A stretch of 15,095 nucleotides of DNA, from contig JBKHBQ010000080.1 in assembly GCA_046542305.1 (NCBI GenBank), positions 1 to 15,095 of the forward strand, given 5' to 3'. The notes under the pieces are model-generated. The model saw nothing but the letters and a program-made list of their open reading frames with translations, did no database searches and was not told the DNA's origin. The DNA comes from JBKHBQ01 sp046542305 (GTDB taxonomy: Bacteria; Bacteroidota; Bacteroidia; Bacteroidales; 4484-276). Below, one piece after another: positions 9,017 through 15,095 of this stretch; positions within the stretch are counted from its first letter, which is position 1, and every line of letters starts with the position of its first letter. Both the position numbers and the translations under genes were made by a program.

Positions 9017-9476
9017 TGTAATGATTTTTTGTTAATTATTCCTGTTAATTATTTTATGTTCAATGAATTTGAATTTGCATGGATGGATTGGTTGCCTACT
9101 CGGCAACGAGCAAAGTGAAAGAAACTATAAATGATTTCCATTTTTCGTTCCGGAAAATTAAATTACCTCCTGATTAAATCAATGCATGTAAAGTAAGACC
9201 AATCAAGATCAAATATACGAAGTATTAGGTTTTATCAGCATTCCAGGTGTGTTAAAGACTCCTCCTTTAACAAAATTTAACATATATAGCATTATTATTA
9301 TGTTATTGCCGGAAATATGTGCATTTGCAGGATTAATGCCAATACCCACGTTATTATTAGAATGTTAATGGTAAAATGAGTTGCTAATTCTGGCATGGAA
9401 CATTTGCGGAAATTGTGTCATTTTGCAAAATGAAGAAATAAATCTTTTTGCTATAAATATGAAGCAGGCGTATTGC
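9017..9476. promoter_or_regulatory. AT-rich intergenic region, probable leader and promoter of the giant gene
   Basis: No coding frame is supported in these 460 bases. Reading toward the giant gene, the region holds: a perfect 16-base palindrome (TCATTTTGCAAAATGA, 9418-9433); an inverted repeat GTTAAAG-N7-CTTTAAC (9251-9271); a -7-like TATATTTG on the minus strand (9217 to 9210); a six-base hairpin GTTGCC-N5-GGCAAC (9091-9107); and a direct repeat of AATAATTAAC on the minus strand (9044-9053 and 9031-9040) just before the start codon. I saw no strong terminator for the upstream beta-helix gene, only a four-base stem AGGC/GCCT at 9466-9478, so read-through is possible. Confidence 0.5.
9210..9217 (-). 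promoter_or_regulatory. Candidate -7 element of the giant gene promoter
   Basis: The minus strand reads TATATTTG, a full match to the Bacteroidota -7 pattern TAnnTTTG. It would give a leader of roughly 185-190 bases. I did not find a convincing TTG -33 element at the usual spacing, so the call rests on the -7 match and position alone. Confidence 0.28.
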
Positions 9477-10973
9477 CTATTGTAGGATGATTTTATGATT
9501 TTCATGTATTCCTTTATAGTGAAATCTTAAAACATAAACACCAGGTCTAATATCTGCTGGCATATCTATCCTGTTGCAAGATAATGGATGAGCGTGCAAC
9601 CTTTTCAGAAATTCACCGGATAGGTTATATAATTCCACCACAAGCGGATTATTCATTTTGCTGTGCTCATTAAAGACAAGGTTGACGTGATCGAATGCAG
9701 GATTTGGAAAGATCTGCTTTACCATTTGCTTGTTGGTGAAGGAAAGCTCCCGGATATTCACAGGGGGATTGTAGAGCGGAAGAAAATTTACCGGACCCAG
9801 TTCAGGGTCATCCGGCTGGTGAAATATGTGCATTTCCACCGTATCTGGATCCAGGGTGCCCCAATAGTTGTTCTGCGCCCATATCTCGCCGGCGGTATTG
9901 TTGTACAGATTGTAGATTTCGCCGTTGTTGGAATTATTATACAACTGGTTCATACCTGGGTTGTAGTCGGCTCCCTCCAGTTTACCTAGGTTTGGTTTTG
10001 CAGCAACTTCTATGGTAATTCCCCACAGGTTTCCTGTGATTACGTTACCGGTAACAACGGAATGGTTAGTTTCGTTGCCGTAGAAATTAATGCCGCTTCC
10101 GCCCTGCATGGGAATATTCTGGGTATTGTTATCCGCGATTTCGTTGTTTCTGATTACCGATCCGATGTTGGAACCGTAGGCGGTGATGCCGTAGCGATTG
10201 TCTCGGATTACATTTCCTTCGATCCTTGCCTTGATCGACCCGCCCGCCATAGTGGTGATTGCAATGCCCCCGGCCTTAATCTTTTCCGTGTCGCCGGTAA
10301 TCACATTCCCGATAATCCTGGTGCTGTCGGTGCCTGATGTGCCCAGGTTTATTTGTGGTGTGTTGGAATTCGACTGAACATTGTAGCTGATCGTGCAATT
10401 GATGATTTGGGGAGACGAGGATGCATTGGCCCCGGACATCACCGCAGGGCCTGCATTGTAATCGAAATTGCAGTTGCTGATTAGCGGATCGCTCTGAAAC
10501 AGATCAATGGTTCCGGTGCTGTTTTCCTGATCGAATTCCGTAAAATCACAGTTTTCAAAAGTAATGTCGGCATTCACCAGTTGAATCCCGCCGGCTTTTT
10601 TAAAATAGACATTCCTGAGGTAGGATGAATTCTGGTCTTCAAACCTCAAACCTTCGTAATAATTATCCTTTGCCTTGAAAAATACAATCTCATCATCAGG
10701 CGGATTCGCCAGCAGGGTTCCCGTGAAGGTGATCAGCACGGCATCTGCCACCTTAATTTCAGCAGCATCCGTTATCGCAATGGTATCGGAAGCCGAAACA
10801 ACAAGCTCGTTGTGTATGGTAAAAATGCCTGAGCCCTCCGTGGTGACCACACCACCGGAATTCTCCACCAGGTCGGTAAGGCTCCAGTTAATACCTGTTC
10901 CTGGCGTGGTATATTGAGCAATGGCCTGAAACGCGAAAACAAACAAACCAGCGAATATTACAATTCTTTTCAT
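9477..10973 (-). CDS. Secreted right-handed parallel beta-helix protein with T9SS sorting domain
   Basis: A 498-residue protein. The start at 10973 is chosen because it opens directly with a Sec signal peptide (MKRIVIFAGLFVFAFQAIAQ, cleavage near the last Ala). The frame is open further upstream, but that extension would bury the signal peptide and overlap the divergent gene. The middle (~residues 100-390) is built of short strand-turn repeats such as ISNCNF, IINCTI, IIGNVI, IEGNVI, IRNNEI and VTGNVI, the signature of a pectate-lyase-like or NosD-like beta-helix. It closes with NNYWG and DDPELGPVNFLPLYN, a pattern I associate with the end of such helices. Residues ~418-498 form a type A sorting domain (QIFPNPAFDHV...GVYVLRF). 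No lyase catalytic residues could be assigned, so it may bind polysaccharide rather than cut it. Its neighbour downstream is also T9SS cargo. Confidence 0.9.
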   Translation of the reverse strand: MKRIVIFAGLFVFAFQAIAQYTTPGTGINWSLTDLVENSGGVVTTEGSGIFTIHNELVVSASDTIAITDAAEIKVADAVLITFTGTLLANPPDDEIVFFKAKDNYYEGLRFEDQNSSYLRNVYFKKAGGIQLVNADITFENCDFTEFDQENSTGTIDLFQSDPLISNCNFDYNAGPAVMSGANASSSPQIINCTISYNVQSNSNTPQINLGTSGTDSTRIIGNVITGDTEKIKAGGIAITTMAGGSIKARIEGNVIRDNRYGITAYGSNIGSVIRNNEIADNNTQNIPMQGGSGINFYGNETNHSVVTGNVITGNLWGITIEVAAKPNLGKLEGADYNPGMNQLYNNSNNGEIYNLYNNTAGEIWAQNNYWGTLDPDTVEMHIFHQPDDPELGPVNFLPLYNPPVNIRELSFTNKQMVKQIFPNPAFDHVNLVFNEHSKMNNPLVVELYNLSGEFLKRLHAHPLSCNRIDMPADIRPGVYVLRFHYKGIHENHKIILQ

Positions 10974-10990
10974 ACTAAAAATTTTTCGTG

Positions 10991-11023
10991 CAAAGATATG
11001 CTGTAATGGCAAGGGCTGACAAA
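10991..11023 (-). promoter_or_regulatory. Candidate promoter of the beta-helix gene
   Basis: The minus strand carries TTTG (11023 to 11020), then 21 bases, then TATCTTTG (10998 to 10991). This fits the Bacteroidota -33 TTTG / -7 TAnnTTTG arrangement. The implied leader is only about 10-15 bases before the start codon at 10973, which supports that start over the longer open frame. Confidence 0.5.
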
Positions 11024-11087
11024 GTAAAAAGCTAATCTTTCTTAAAGCAGAAATAATACTTTCCCAAAAGATTTCATGATGCTTTAT

Positions 11088-11095
11088 TACTTTTG
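11088..11095 (+). promoter_or_regulatory. Candidate -7 element of the PurF-like gene
   Basis: TACTTTTG matches TAnnTTTG and lies about 40 bases before the start codon, implying a leader of roughly 30 bases. No clear TTG is found at -33. AAGGGA at 11122-11127, seven bases before the ATG, may serve as a ribosome binding site. Confidence 0.42.
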
Positions 11096-11133
11096 CACTT
11101 TCTTTATCAAAAAAGATTTCGAAGGGACTAAAA

Positions 11134-13035
11134 ATGAGCGAACTCATTAAGCACGAATGCGGCATAGCCATGCTGCGGCTTTTGAAACCTCTTGAATACT
11201 ATCTTGCCGAATACGGCACCAGCATTTTCGCGCTGAATAAAATGCATCTGATGATGCAAAAGCAGCATAACCGCGGGCAGGACGGCGCCGGCATCGCCAA
11301 TGTAAAACTGAATGTGGAACCGGGGGTGAAGTACATCAACAGGTTCAGGTCGAATACCAGCACGCCCATTATCGATACCTTCGAGCATATTTATGCGCCC
11401 TTTCACAGGCTGAGAAAAGAAAATCCCGATCGCCTGCAGGATGTCAACTGGCTGAAAAGCCACCTGGAATTTACAGGTGAACTCTTCCTGGCGCATCTTC
11501 GCTACGGCACCTTCGGCGGGCATAATGTGGAAAACCTTCATCCGGTAATGCGCGAAAGCAACTGGATTACAAAAAACCTGGTGCTGGCCGGTAATTTCAA
11601 CCTGACCAATGTGGATGAACTCTTCGGCCACCTTGTCGATCTGGGACAATACCCCGTTGAAACCACTGATACCATCACCATTCTCGAAAAGATCGGCCAT
11701 TTCCTTGATGAGGAAAATGAAATTCACTATCAGAAATATAAAAAGCTGGGCCTGGTAAAACGGGAGATTTCTGAGAAAATAGCCGCTGACCTGGATATCA
11801 GTAAGGTGCTTACCCGTTCGGCCAAAAACTGGGATGGCGGTTATGTGATTTCCGGCATGCTCGGTCATGGTGATGCTTTTGTAATGCGTGATCCTTCGGG
11901 TATCAGGCCGGCATTTTATTATCATGACGATGAGGTAGCGGTGGCGGCTTCCGAAAGGCCGGTTATTCAAACCACCTTCAATGTAAAAGCTGAAGAGGTC
12001 AGGGAATTGAAACCGGGGCACGTGCTGATCATCAAGAAAGACGGCCGCATCGAGGAGCTTCCTTTCACCGAACCTGCAGAACACAAATCCTGTTCATTCG
12101 AGCGTATTTATTTCTCGCGCGGCACCGACAAAGATATTTACAGGGAAAGAAAACGGCTTGGAAAATCCCTGGCACCGGCAATCCTGCAATCCATCAGGCA
12201 CGACCTCGACAACACCGTGTTCTCCTACATTCCCAATACCGCCGCCGTGGCTTTTAAGGGACTGATCGAGGAGGTGAATGTGTTTTGCAACCAGGTGAAA
12301 ACGGACCGCATCATTGAACTCGGAAATGACGCCACCTCCGAACAACTGCAGAAAATTCTTTCGTTTTCGCCACGGGTGGAGGATATTGCGGTGAAAGACG
12401 TGAAACTGCGAACTTTCATCACCAAGGATACCGGTCGCGATGATCTGGTGGGGCACGTGTACGACATCACCTACGGCGTAGTACACGAAGGCCGCGACAA
12501 CCTGGTGGTGATCGACGATTCCATCGTCCGCGGAACCACGCTCAGGCAAAGCATCATCCGTATCCTCGACCGGCTGGAACCGAAAAAGATCGTGATCGCC
12601 TCTTCGGCGCCACAAATACGCTACCCCGACTGCTATGGCATCGATATGGCCAAACTGGCTGATTTCGTGGCTTTCCGCGCCGCTATCGAACTGTTGTACG
12701 ACAAGAAGCAGGAAAGCATCATCAATGATGTGTACAAAAGATGCAAGGCCCAGGAGCACCTTCCCAAGGAGGAGATCGTTAACCATGTGAAGGATATCTA
12801 CCGGCCGCTTACCGCACAGCAGATTTCCGAAAAGATCGCGGAGATCGTTACGCCAAAGGGAACACATGCCAGGGTGGAGATCATCTATCAAACCATCGAA
12901 GACCTGCATACCGCCATTCCCGATCATACCGGCGATTGGTATTTCACCGGAAATTATCCGACTCCCGGCGGAAATAAGGTAGTCAACCGTTCATTCATCA
13001 ATTATGTAGAAAAGCGGGACGAGCGGGCGTATTAG
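11134..13035 (+). CDS. PurF-like amidophosphoribosyltransferase, long divergent Bacteroidota form
   Basis: A 633-residue cytoplasmic enzyme combining an N-terminal class II (Ntn) glutamine amidotransferase domain with a C-terminal type I phosphoribosyltransferase domain. PurF itself makes phosphoribosylamine from PRPP and glutamine, the first step of purine synthesis. Cys9, in HECGIAM, is the expected nucleophile after removal of an eight-residue propeptide. Other glutaminase landmarks are QHNRGQDGAG, H121-LRYGTFG and AGNFNLTN (152-159). The PRPP-binding motif VVIDDSIVRGTT spans 458-469. The protein is well over 100 residues longer than ordinary PurF (about 470-510). It has an insert after Cys9, IPNTAAVAFKGL in place of the usual VPDSG region, and a C-terminal extension ending near GDWYFTGNYPTPGG. 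I recall similar long homologues in Bacteroides alongside a normal PurF, so it may be a paralogue with a shifted role. It is divergent from the beta-helix gene and lacks an obvious terminator. Confidence 0.85.
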   Translation: MSELIKHECGIAMLRLLKPLEYYLAEYGTSIFALNKMHLMMQKQHNRGQDGAGIANVKLNVEPGVKYINRFRSNTSTPIIDTFEHIYAPFHRLRKENPDRLQDVNWLKSHLEFTGELFLAHLRYGTFGGHNVENLHPVMRESNWITKNLVLAGNFNLTNVDELFGHLVDLGQYPVETTDTITILEKIGHFLDEENEIHYQKYKKLGLVKREISEKIAADLDISKVLTRSAKNWDGGYVISGMLGHGDAFVMRDPSGIRPAFYYHDDEVAVAASERPVIQTTFNVKAEEVRELKPGHVLIIKKDGRIEELPFTEPAEHKSCSFERIYFSRGTDKDIYRERKRLGKSLAPAILQSIRHDLDNTVFSYIPNTAAVAFKGLIEEVNVFCNQVKTDRIIELGNDATSEQLQKILSFSPRVEDIAVKDVKLRTFITKDTGRDDLVGHVYDITYGVVHEGRDNLVVIDDSIVRGTTLRQSIIRILDRLEPKKIVIASSAPQIRYPDCYGIDMAKLADFVAFRAAIELLYDKKQESIINDVYKRCKAQEHLPKEEIVNHVKDIYRPLTAQQISEKIAEIVTPKGTHARVEIIYQTIEDLHTAIPDHTGDWYFTGNYPTPGGNKVVNRSFINYVEKRDERAY

Positions 13036-13069
13036 TGCTGCGCGTCATTTGCTTCGCTGTCATTGAGGG

Positions 13070-13188
13070 TAATTAGTTGTAATTTGCTTCGCGTAATTGG
13101 TTGAAATTGGTTCGCGTAAGTTGTTGTAATTGGCTTTGCGTAATTTGTTGTAATTTGCTTCGCGTAATTTGTTGTAATTTGCTTCGCG
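13070..13188. repeat. 24-base tandem repeat, five copies
   Basis: The unit is TAATTTGTTG followed by TAATTTGCTTCGCG. Copies start at 13070, 13094 (23 bases), 13117, 13141 and 13165. The last two are identical and the others differ at a few positions. A partial unit TAATTGCTTTT follows at 13189, and a more degenerate relative precedes the array at 13041-13064. The repeats abut with no unique spacers, so this is a minisatellite-like array and not a CRISPR. The minus strand could encode an eight-residue repeat (LREANYNK), but no credible gene surrounds it. Confidence 0.85.
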
Positions 13189-13246
13189 TAATTGCTTTTG
13201 ACACCATTTTTTGAACAGTCTCAAACAATCTCCATTAACATCATAA

Positions 13247-13275
13247 CCCGCTTCGCCGGTGCGCAGCGAGGCGGG
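13247..13275. repeat. GC-rich REP-like hairpin
   Basis: CCCGCTTCGC at 13247-13256 pairs with GCGAGGCGGG at 13266-13275 around a nine-base loop. All ten positions pair, one of them a G-U. Neither side is followed by a T-run, so a normal intrinsic terminator is unlikely. A dispersed intergenic palindrome, or a stem that protects mRNA ends, is more likely. Confidence 0.5.
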
Positions 13276-13347
13276 CAACCACAACCCCCACAATTCGCTT
13301 CATTATCTACTTGTCGCATATCGCCTAATCGCTCTTTCGTGATTTCT

Positions 13348-13370
13348 CGCAAAGCCGCAAAGCCGCAAAC
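13348..13370. repeat. Short tandem CGCAAAGC units
   Basis: CGCAAAGC, CGCAAAGC and CGCAAAC follow each other directly. I associate this kind of tract with non-coding sequence in Bacteroidota and other bacteria, where it yields spurious SRKAAKPQ-like peptides. The units are seen here; genome-wide recurrence is from memory. Confidence 0.45.
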
Positions 13371-13573
13371 TTCCAGAGGTTTTGAATTTATATTTGGATT
13401 TTTCCCGATAGGGATGCCTATGGCAGAATTTGTCTTGGATTTTGCTTTTTGTGCTTTGTGCTTATCATGAGTCACATCACGGCGTCTGCCTCCTTTTGCC
13501 TCCTTTTCCAAAAAACTTTTCTCCTTTTCTTTTTATATCGTTTCCAAATTTCGCCACAGGGATAATTGCGCCA

Positions 13574-13602
13574 TTGTCCAACAGGAAAATTTTGTTCCTT
13601 TG
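13574..13602 (+). promoter_or_regulatory. Candidate promoter of the ammonia-lyase gene
   Basis: TTG at 13574-13576, then 18 bases, then TTCCTTTG at 13595-13602, which is one mismatch from TAnnTTTG. The leader would be about 40-45 bases. An A-rich run (ATTAAAAAAAAGTAAAG) precedes the ATG in place of a clear Shine-Dalgarno. Confidence 0.32.
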
Positions 13603-13650
13603 ATGGTTCATAAATCCTATTCCACTTCAATTAAAAAAAAGTAAAGCGTT

Positions 13651-15087
13651 ATGACCTTAGTTGTTACCGGTTCAAACCTCACCATCGAGGATGTTGTTCG
13701 TGTTGCGCGTCATCACGAAAAAGTAGAATTGCACCCCGGCGCACTGGAGCGCATTAAAAAGTGCCGTGCCATGCTCGAGAAAAAAATCGAGGCGCACGAG
13801 ATCATGTATGGCGTGAATACGGGTATCGGAGAGTTTTCTGAAGTCGTGCTCAACGACGATCAGGTGAAAGATTTCCAGAAGTACCTGATCTATAACCATG
13901 CTGCCGGAATCGGCGATCCGATGCCGCTGGAATATGTTCGCGGCGCCATGCTCGGGCGGATCAACGTCCATGCACACGGGAATTCGGGTATCCGCCCGGA
14001 GATCACCCTGACCCTGGTGGAGATGCTGAATAAGGGCGTTACGCCGTGGGTGTGCCAGAAAGGTTCGGTCGGCGCCTGTGGCGACCTGGCCCCGATGTCG
14101 CAGATCGCCCTGCTGATGATGGGCGAGGGAAGGGCTTATTACCAGGGAGAATTACTTACAGGAAAGGAAGCCCTCGACAAAGCCGGCATTCCCGTTCCGG
14201 GATTACAAGCCCGCGACGGACTGGGAACCATCAATGGCTCGAATGTCCTCACGGCCATGAGCGCCATTTTTCTTTACGATGCCAACAACTGGCTGAAGCA
14301 GGCCGAAATTGCTGCGGCCATGTCGCTTGAAGCACTTAAAGCCAACATGAAACCATATAATACCAAAATTCATGAAGTGCGTGGTTTTGCGGGCGCGGTG
14401 CGCAGCGCCAAAGCCATCCGCAATATGGTGGCCGGCGGCGACCTGGCCGAATGCCGGATCAATTGCAAGGTGCAGGATGCTTACTCGATGCGTTCCACAC
14501 CCCAGGTTATCGGCGCGGCACACGACGCTCTGGCGTATGCACGGTCGCAGGTGGAAATCGAACTCAATGGCGTGGGCGACAATCCGATCTTCTTCCCCGA
14601 TGAAAACCTGCAGCTTTCGGGCGCCAATTTCCAGGGCTCACCGGTTTCGCTGCCCATGGATATGGCGGGTGCTGCCATCACCATGGTGAGCGTGCTCAGC
14701 GAAAGACGCATGAACCGGCTCAACAATCCGGCTCTGAGCGTTGGCCTGCCGGCATTCCTCACCAAAGGCGCAGGCATGTTTTCGGGATTGATGCTCAGCC
14801 AGTATACGGCCGACATGCAGATCGTAGAGCAGCGGATCCTCAGCGCGCCCGCATCAATTCAGTCGATCCCGGCGGCAGCCGATCAGGAGGATTTTGTGTC
14901 GATGGGTATGAATACCGCCATCAAGAATTTCCAGATTCTCGACAACGCCTACGGGATTCTCGGCATCGAAATGATGGCCGCCGCCCAGGCGCTCGATTTC
15001 AGGGATTATGCTTTCGGAAAGGGTACCGTGAAAGCACACGAGGTGGTAAGGCGGCATGTGGAATTTCTGGATGTGGACCGGCCGTGA
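13651..15087 (+). CDS. hutH: Histidine/aromatic amino acid ammonia-lyase (MIO family) with an Ala-Cys-Gly cofactor motif
   Basis: A 478-residue cytoplasmic lyase that removes ammonia from an amino acid without a nucleophile (histidine to urocanate if it is a true HutH). Numbering matches Pseudomonas putida HutH closely: Tyr53 (MYGVNTGIG), His83 (NHAAG), the cofactor triad at 142-144, and Asn195 (INGSN). Gln275, Tyr278, Arg281 (QDAYSMR), Phe327 (NFQG) and Glu413 (QEDFVSMG) then fall one or two residues off the HutH positions. His83 and Glu413 favour histidine over phenylalanine. NFQGSP, YSMRSTPQ and SIQSIP differ from common HutH motifs, so the substrate is uncertain. The cofactor triad is Ala-Cys-Gly (TGT codon at 14077-14079), not Ala-Ser-Gly. 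The protein stops right after DVDRP, about 30 residues short of the usual end. No hutU, hutI or formiminotransferase gene is in view; the window ends eight bases later. Confidence 0.88.
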   Translation: MTLVVTGSNLTIEDVVRVARHHEKVELHPGALERIKKCRAMLEKKIEAHEIMYGVNTGIGEFSEVVLNDDQVKDFQKYLIYNHAAGIGDPMPLEYVRGAMLGRINVHAHGNSGIRPEITLTLVEMLNKGVTPWVCQKGSVGACGDLAPMSQIALLMMGEGRAYYQGELLTGKEALDKAGIPVPGLQARDGLGTINGSNVLTAMSAIFLYDANNWLKQAEIAAAMSLEALKANMKPYNTKIHEVRGFAGAVRSAKAIRNMVAGGDLAECRINCKVQDAYSMRSTPQVIGAAHDALAYARSQVEIELNGVGDNPIFFPDENLQLSGANFQGSPVSLPMDMAGAAITMVSVLSERRMNRLNNPALSVGLPAFLTKGAGMFSGLMLSQYTADMQIVEQRILSAPASIQSIPAAADQEDFVSMGMNTAIKNFQILDNAYGILGIEMMAAAQALDFRDYAFGKGTVKAHEVVRRHVEFLDVDRP

Positions 15088-15095
15088 AGGCTTCA

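Larger units (their letters stand above)
13036..13650. other. Repeat-rich non-coding spacer between the PurF-like and ammonia-lyase genes
   Basis: No gene is supported in these 615 bases. Open frames on both strands here translate the tandem repeats or other low-complexity tracts. In order the spacer holds: a degenerate lead-in related to the 24-base repeat (13041-13064); the tandem array (13070-13188); a GC-rich hairpin (13247-13275); three CGCAAAGC-like units (13348-13370); two abutting GCCTCCTTTT units (13488-13507) in a pyrimidine-rich stretch; and a candidate promoter for the next gene. Confidence 0.75.

Noticed and set aside
10974..11171. Upstream extension of the beta-helix reading frame to a start at 11171 (564 residues)
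   Set aside because: It would place a signal peptide at residue 67, overlap the start of the divergent PurF-like gene and run across both candidate promoters. The start at 10973 is far better.
11128..12927. Long minus-strand open frames opposite the PurF-like gene (318 and 277 residues)
   Set aside because: They are antisense shadows of a clearly conserved enzyme and have no recognisable domains.
13070..13199. CRISPR array
   Set aside because: Units abut with no unique spacers, the period is 24 bases, and no cas gene is present.
13247..13275. Intrinsic terminator for the PurF-like gene
   Set aside because: The stem is good but no T-run follows, and it lies over 200 bases beyond the stop codon.
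13060..13293. Minus-strand frame with an eight-residue LREANYNK repeat
   Set aside because: It simply translates the 24-base DNA repeat. It lacks a credible N-terminal domain, start signal or stop context.
13192..13511. Open frames on both strands in the spacer (92 and 96 residues)
   Set aside because: They consist of low-complexity sequence such as SRKAAKPQ and KEAKGGRRR, typical of non-coding repeats.

Overview
The window looks like a chromosomal piece of a member of the Bacteroidota, probably Bacteroidales-like. Three things point there. Two secreted proteins end in type A C-terminal domains of the type IX secretion system (T9SS). Candidate promoters match the Bacteroidota -7 pattern TAnnTTTG rather than TATAAT. 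A long PurF-like amidotransferase has the sequence style I associate with that phylum. No tRNA, rRNA, CRISPR array, transposase or phage gene was seen.

Layout. Bases 1-532 hold the possible tail of a plus-strand gene (stop at 53-55), then intergenic sequence with short repeat-like tracts and a strong minus-strand terminator (476-510). Bases 533-9016 (minus) encode a 2827-residue secreted repeat protein. It has a Sec signal peptide, about fifteen ~90-residue Ig-like 'A' modules interleaved with three other module types, then a C-terminal T9SS domain. Bases 9017-9476 are an AT-rich gap that is probably the leader and promoter region of the giant gene. Bases 9477-10973 (minus) encode a 498-residue right-handed beta-helix protein, also with a signal peptide and T9SS domain. 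A 160-base divergent promoter region separates it from a 633-residue PurF-like class II glutamine amidotransferase/phosphoribosyltransferase (11134-13035, plus). Bases 13036-13650 are non-coding and repeat-rich: a 24-base tandem repeat, a GC-rich hairpin, CGCAAAGC units and a pyrimidine tract. Bases 13651-15087 (plus) encode a histidine/aromatic amino acid ammonia-lyase.

How the genes relate. The two minus-strand genes are both outer-surface or secreted T9SS cargo and may act at the cell surface in adhesion or polymer binding, though nothing here fixes a ligand. The two plus-strand genes are cytoplasmic nitrogen-metabolism enzymes. They are separated by 615 non-coding bases and need not be one operon. 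No other hut or pur gene is visible.

The points most worth a second look are: the ammonia-lyase has Ala-Cys-Gly where the family normally has the Ala-Ser-Gly that forms the MIO cofactor; the giant protein carries a 327-base tandem duplication with 312 bases identical between two copies; and its A modules gain cysteines in pairs, with one module shifting both partners by four residues in opposite directions, as an interstrand disulfide in an antiparallel sheet predicts. I found no clear evidence of a wholly new defence or mobile system.
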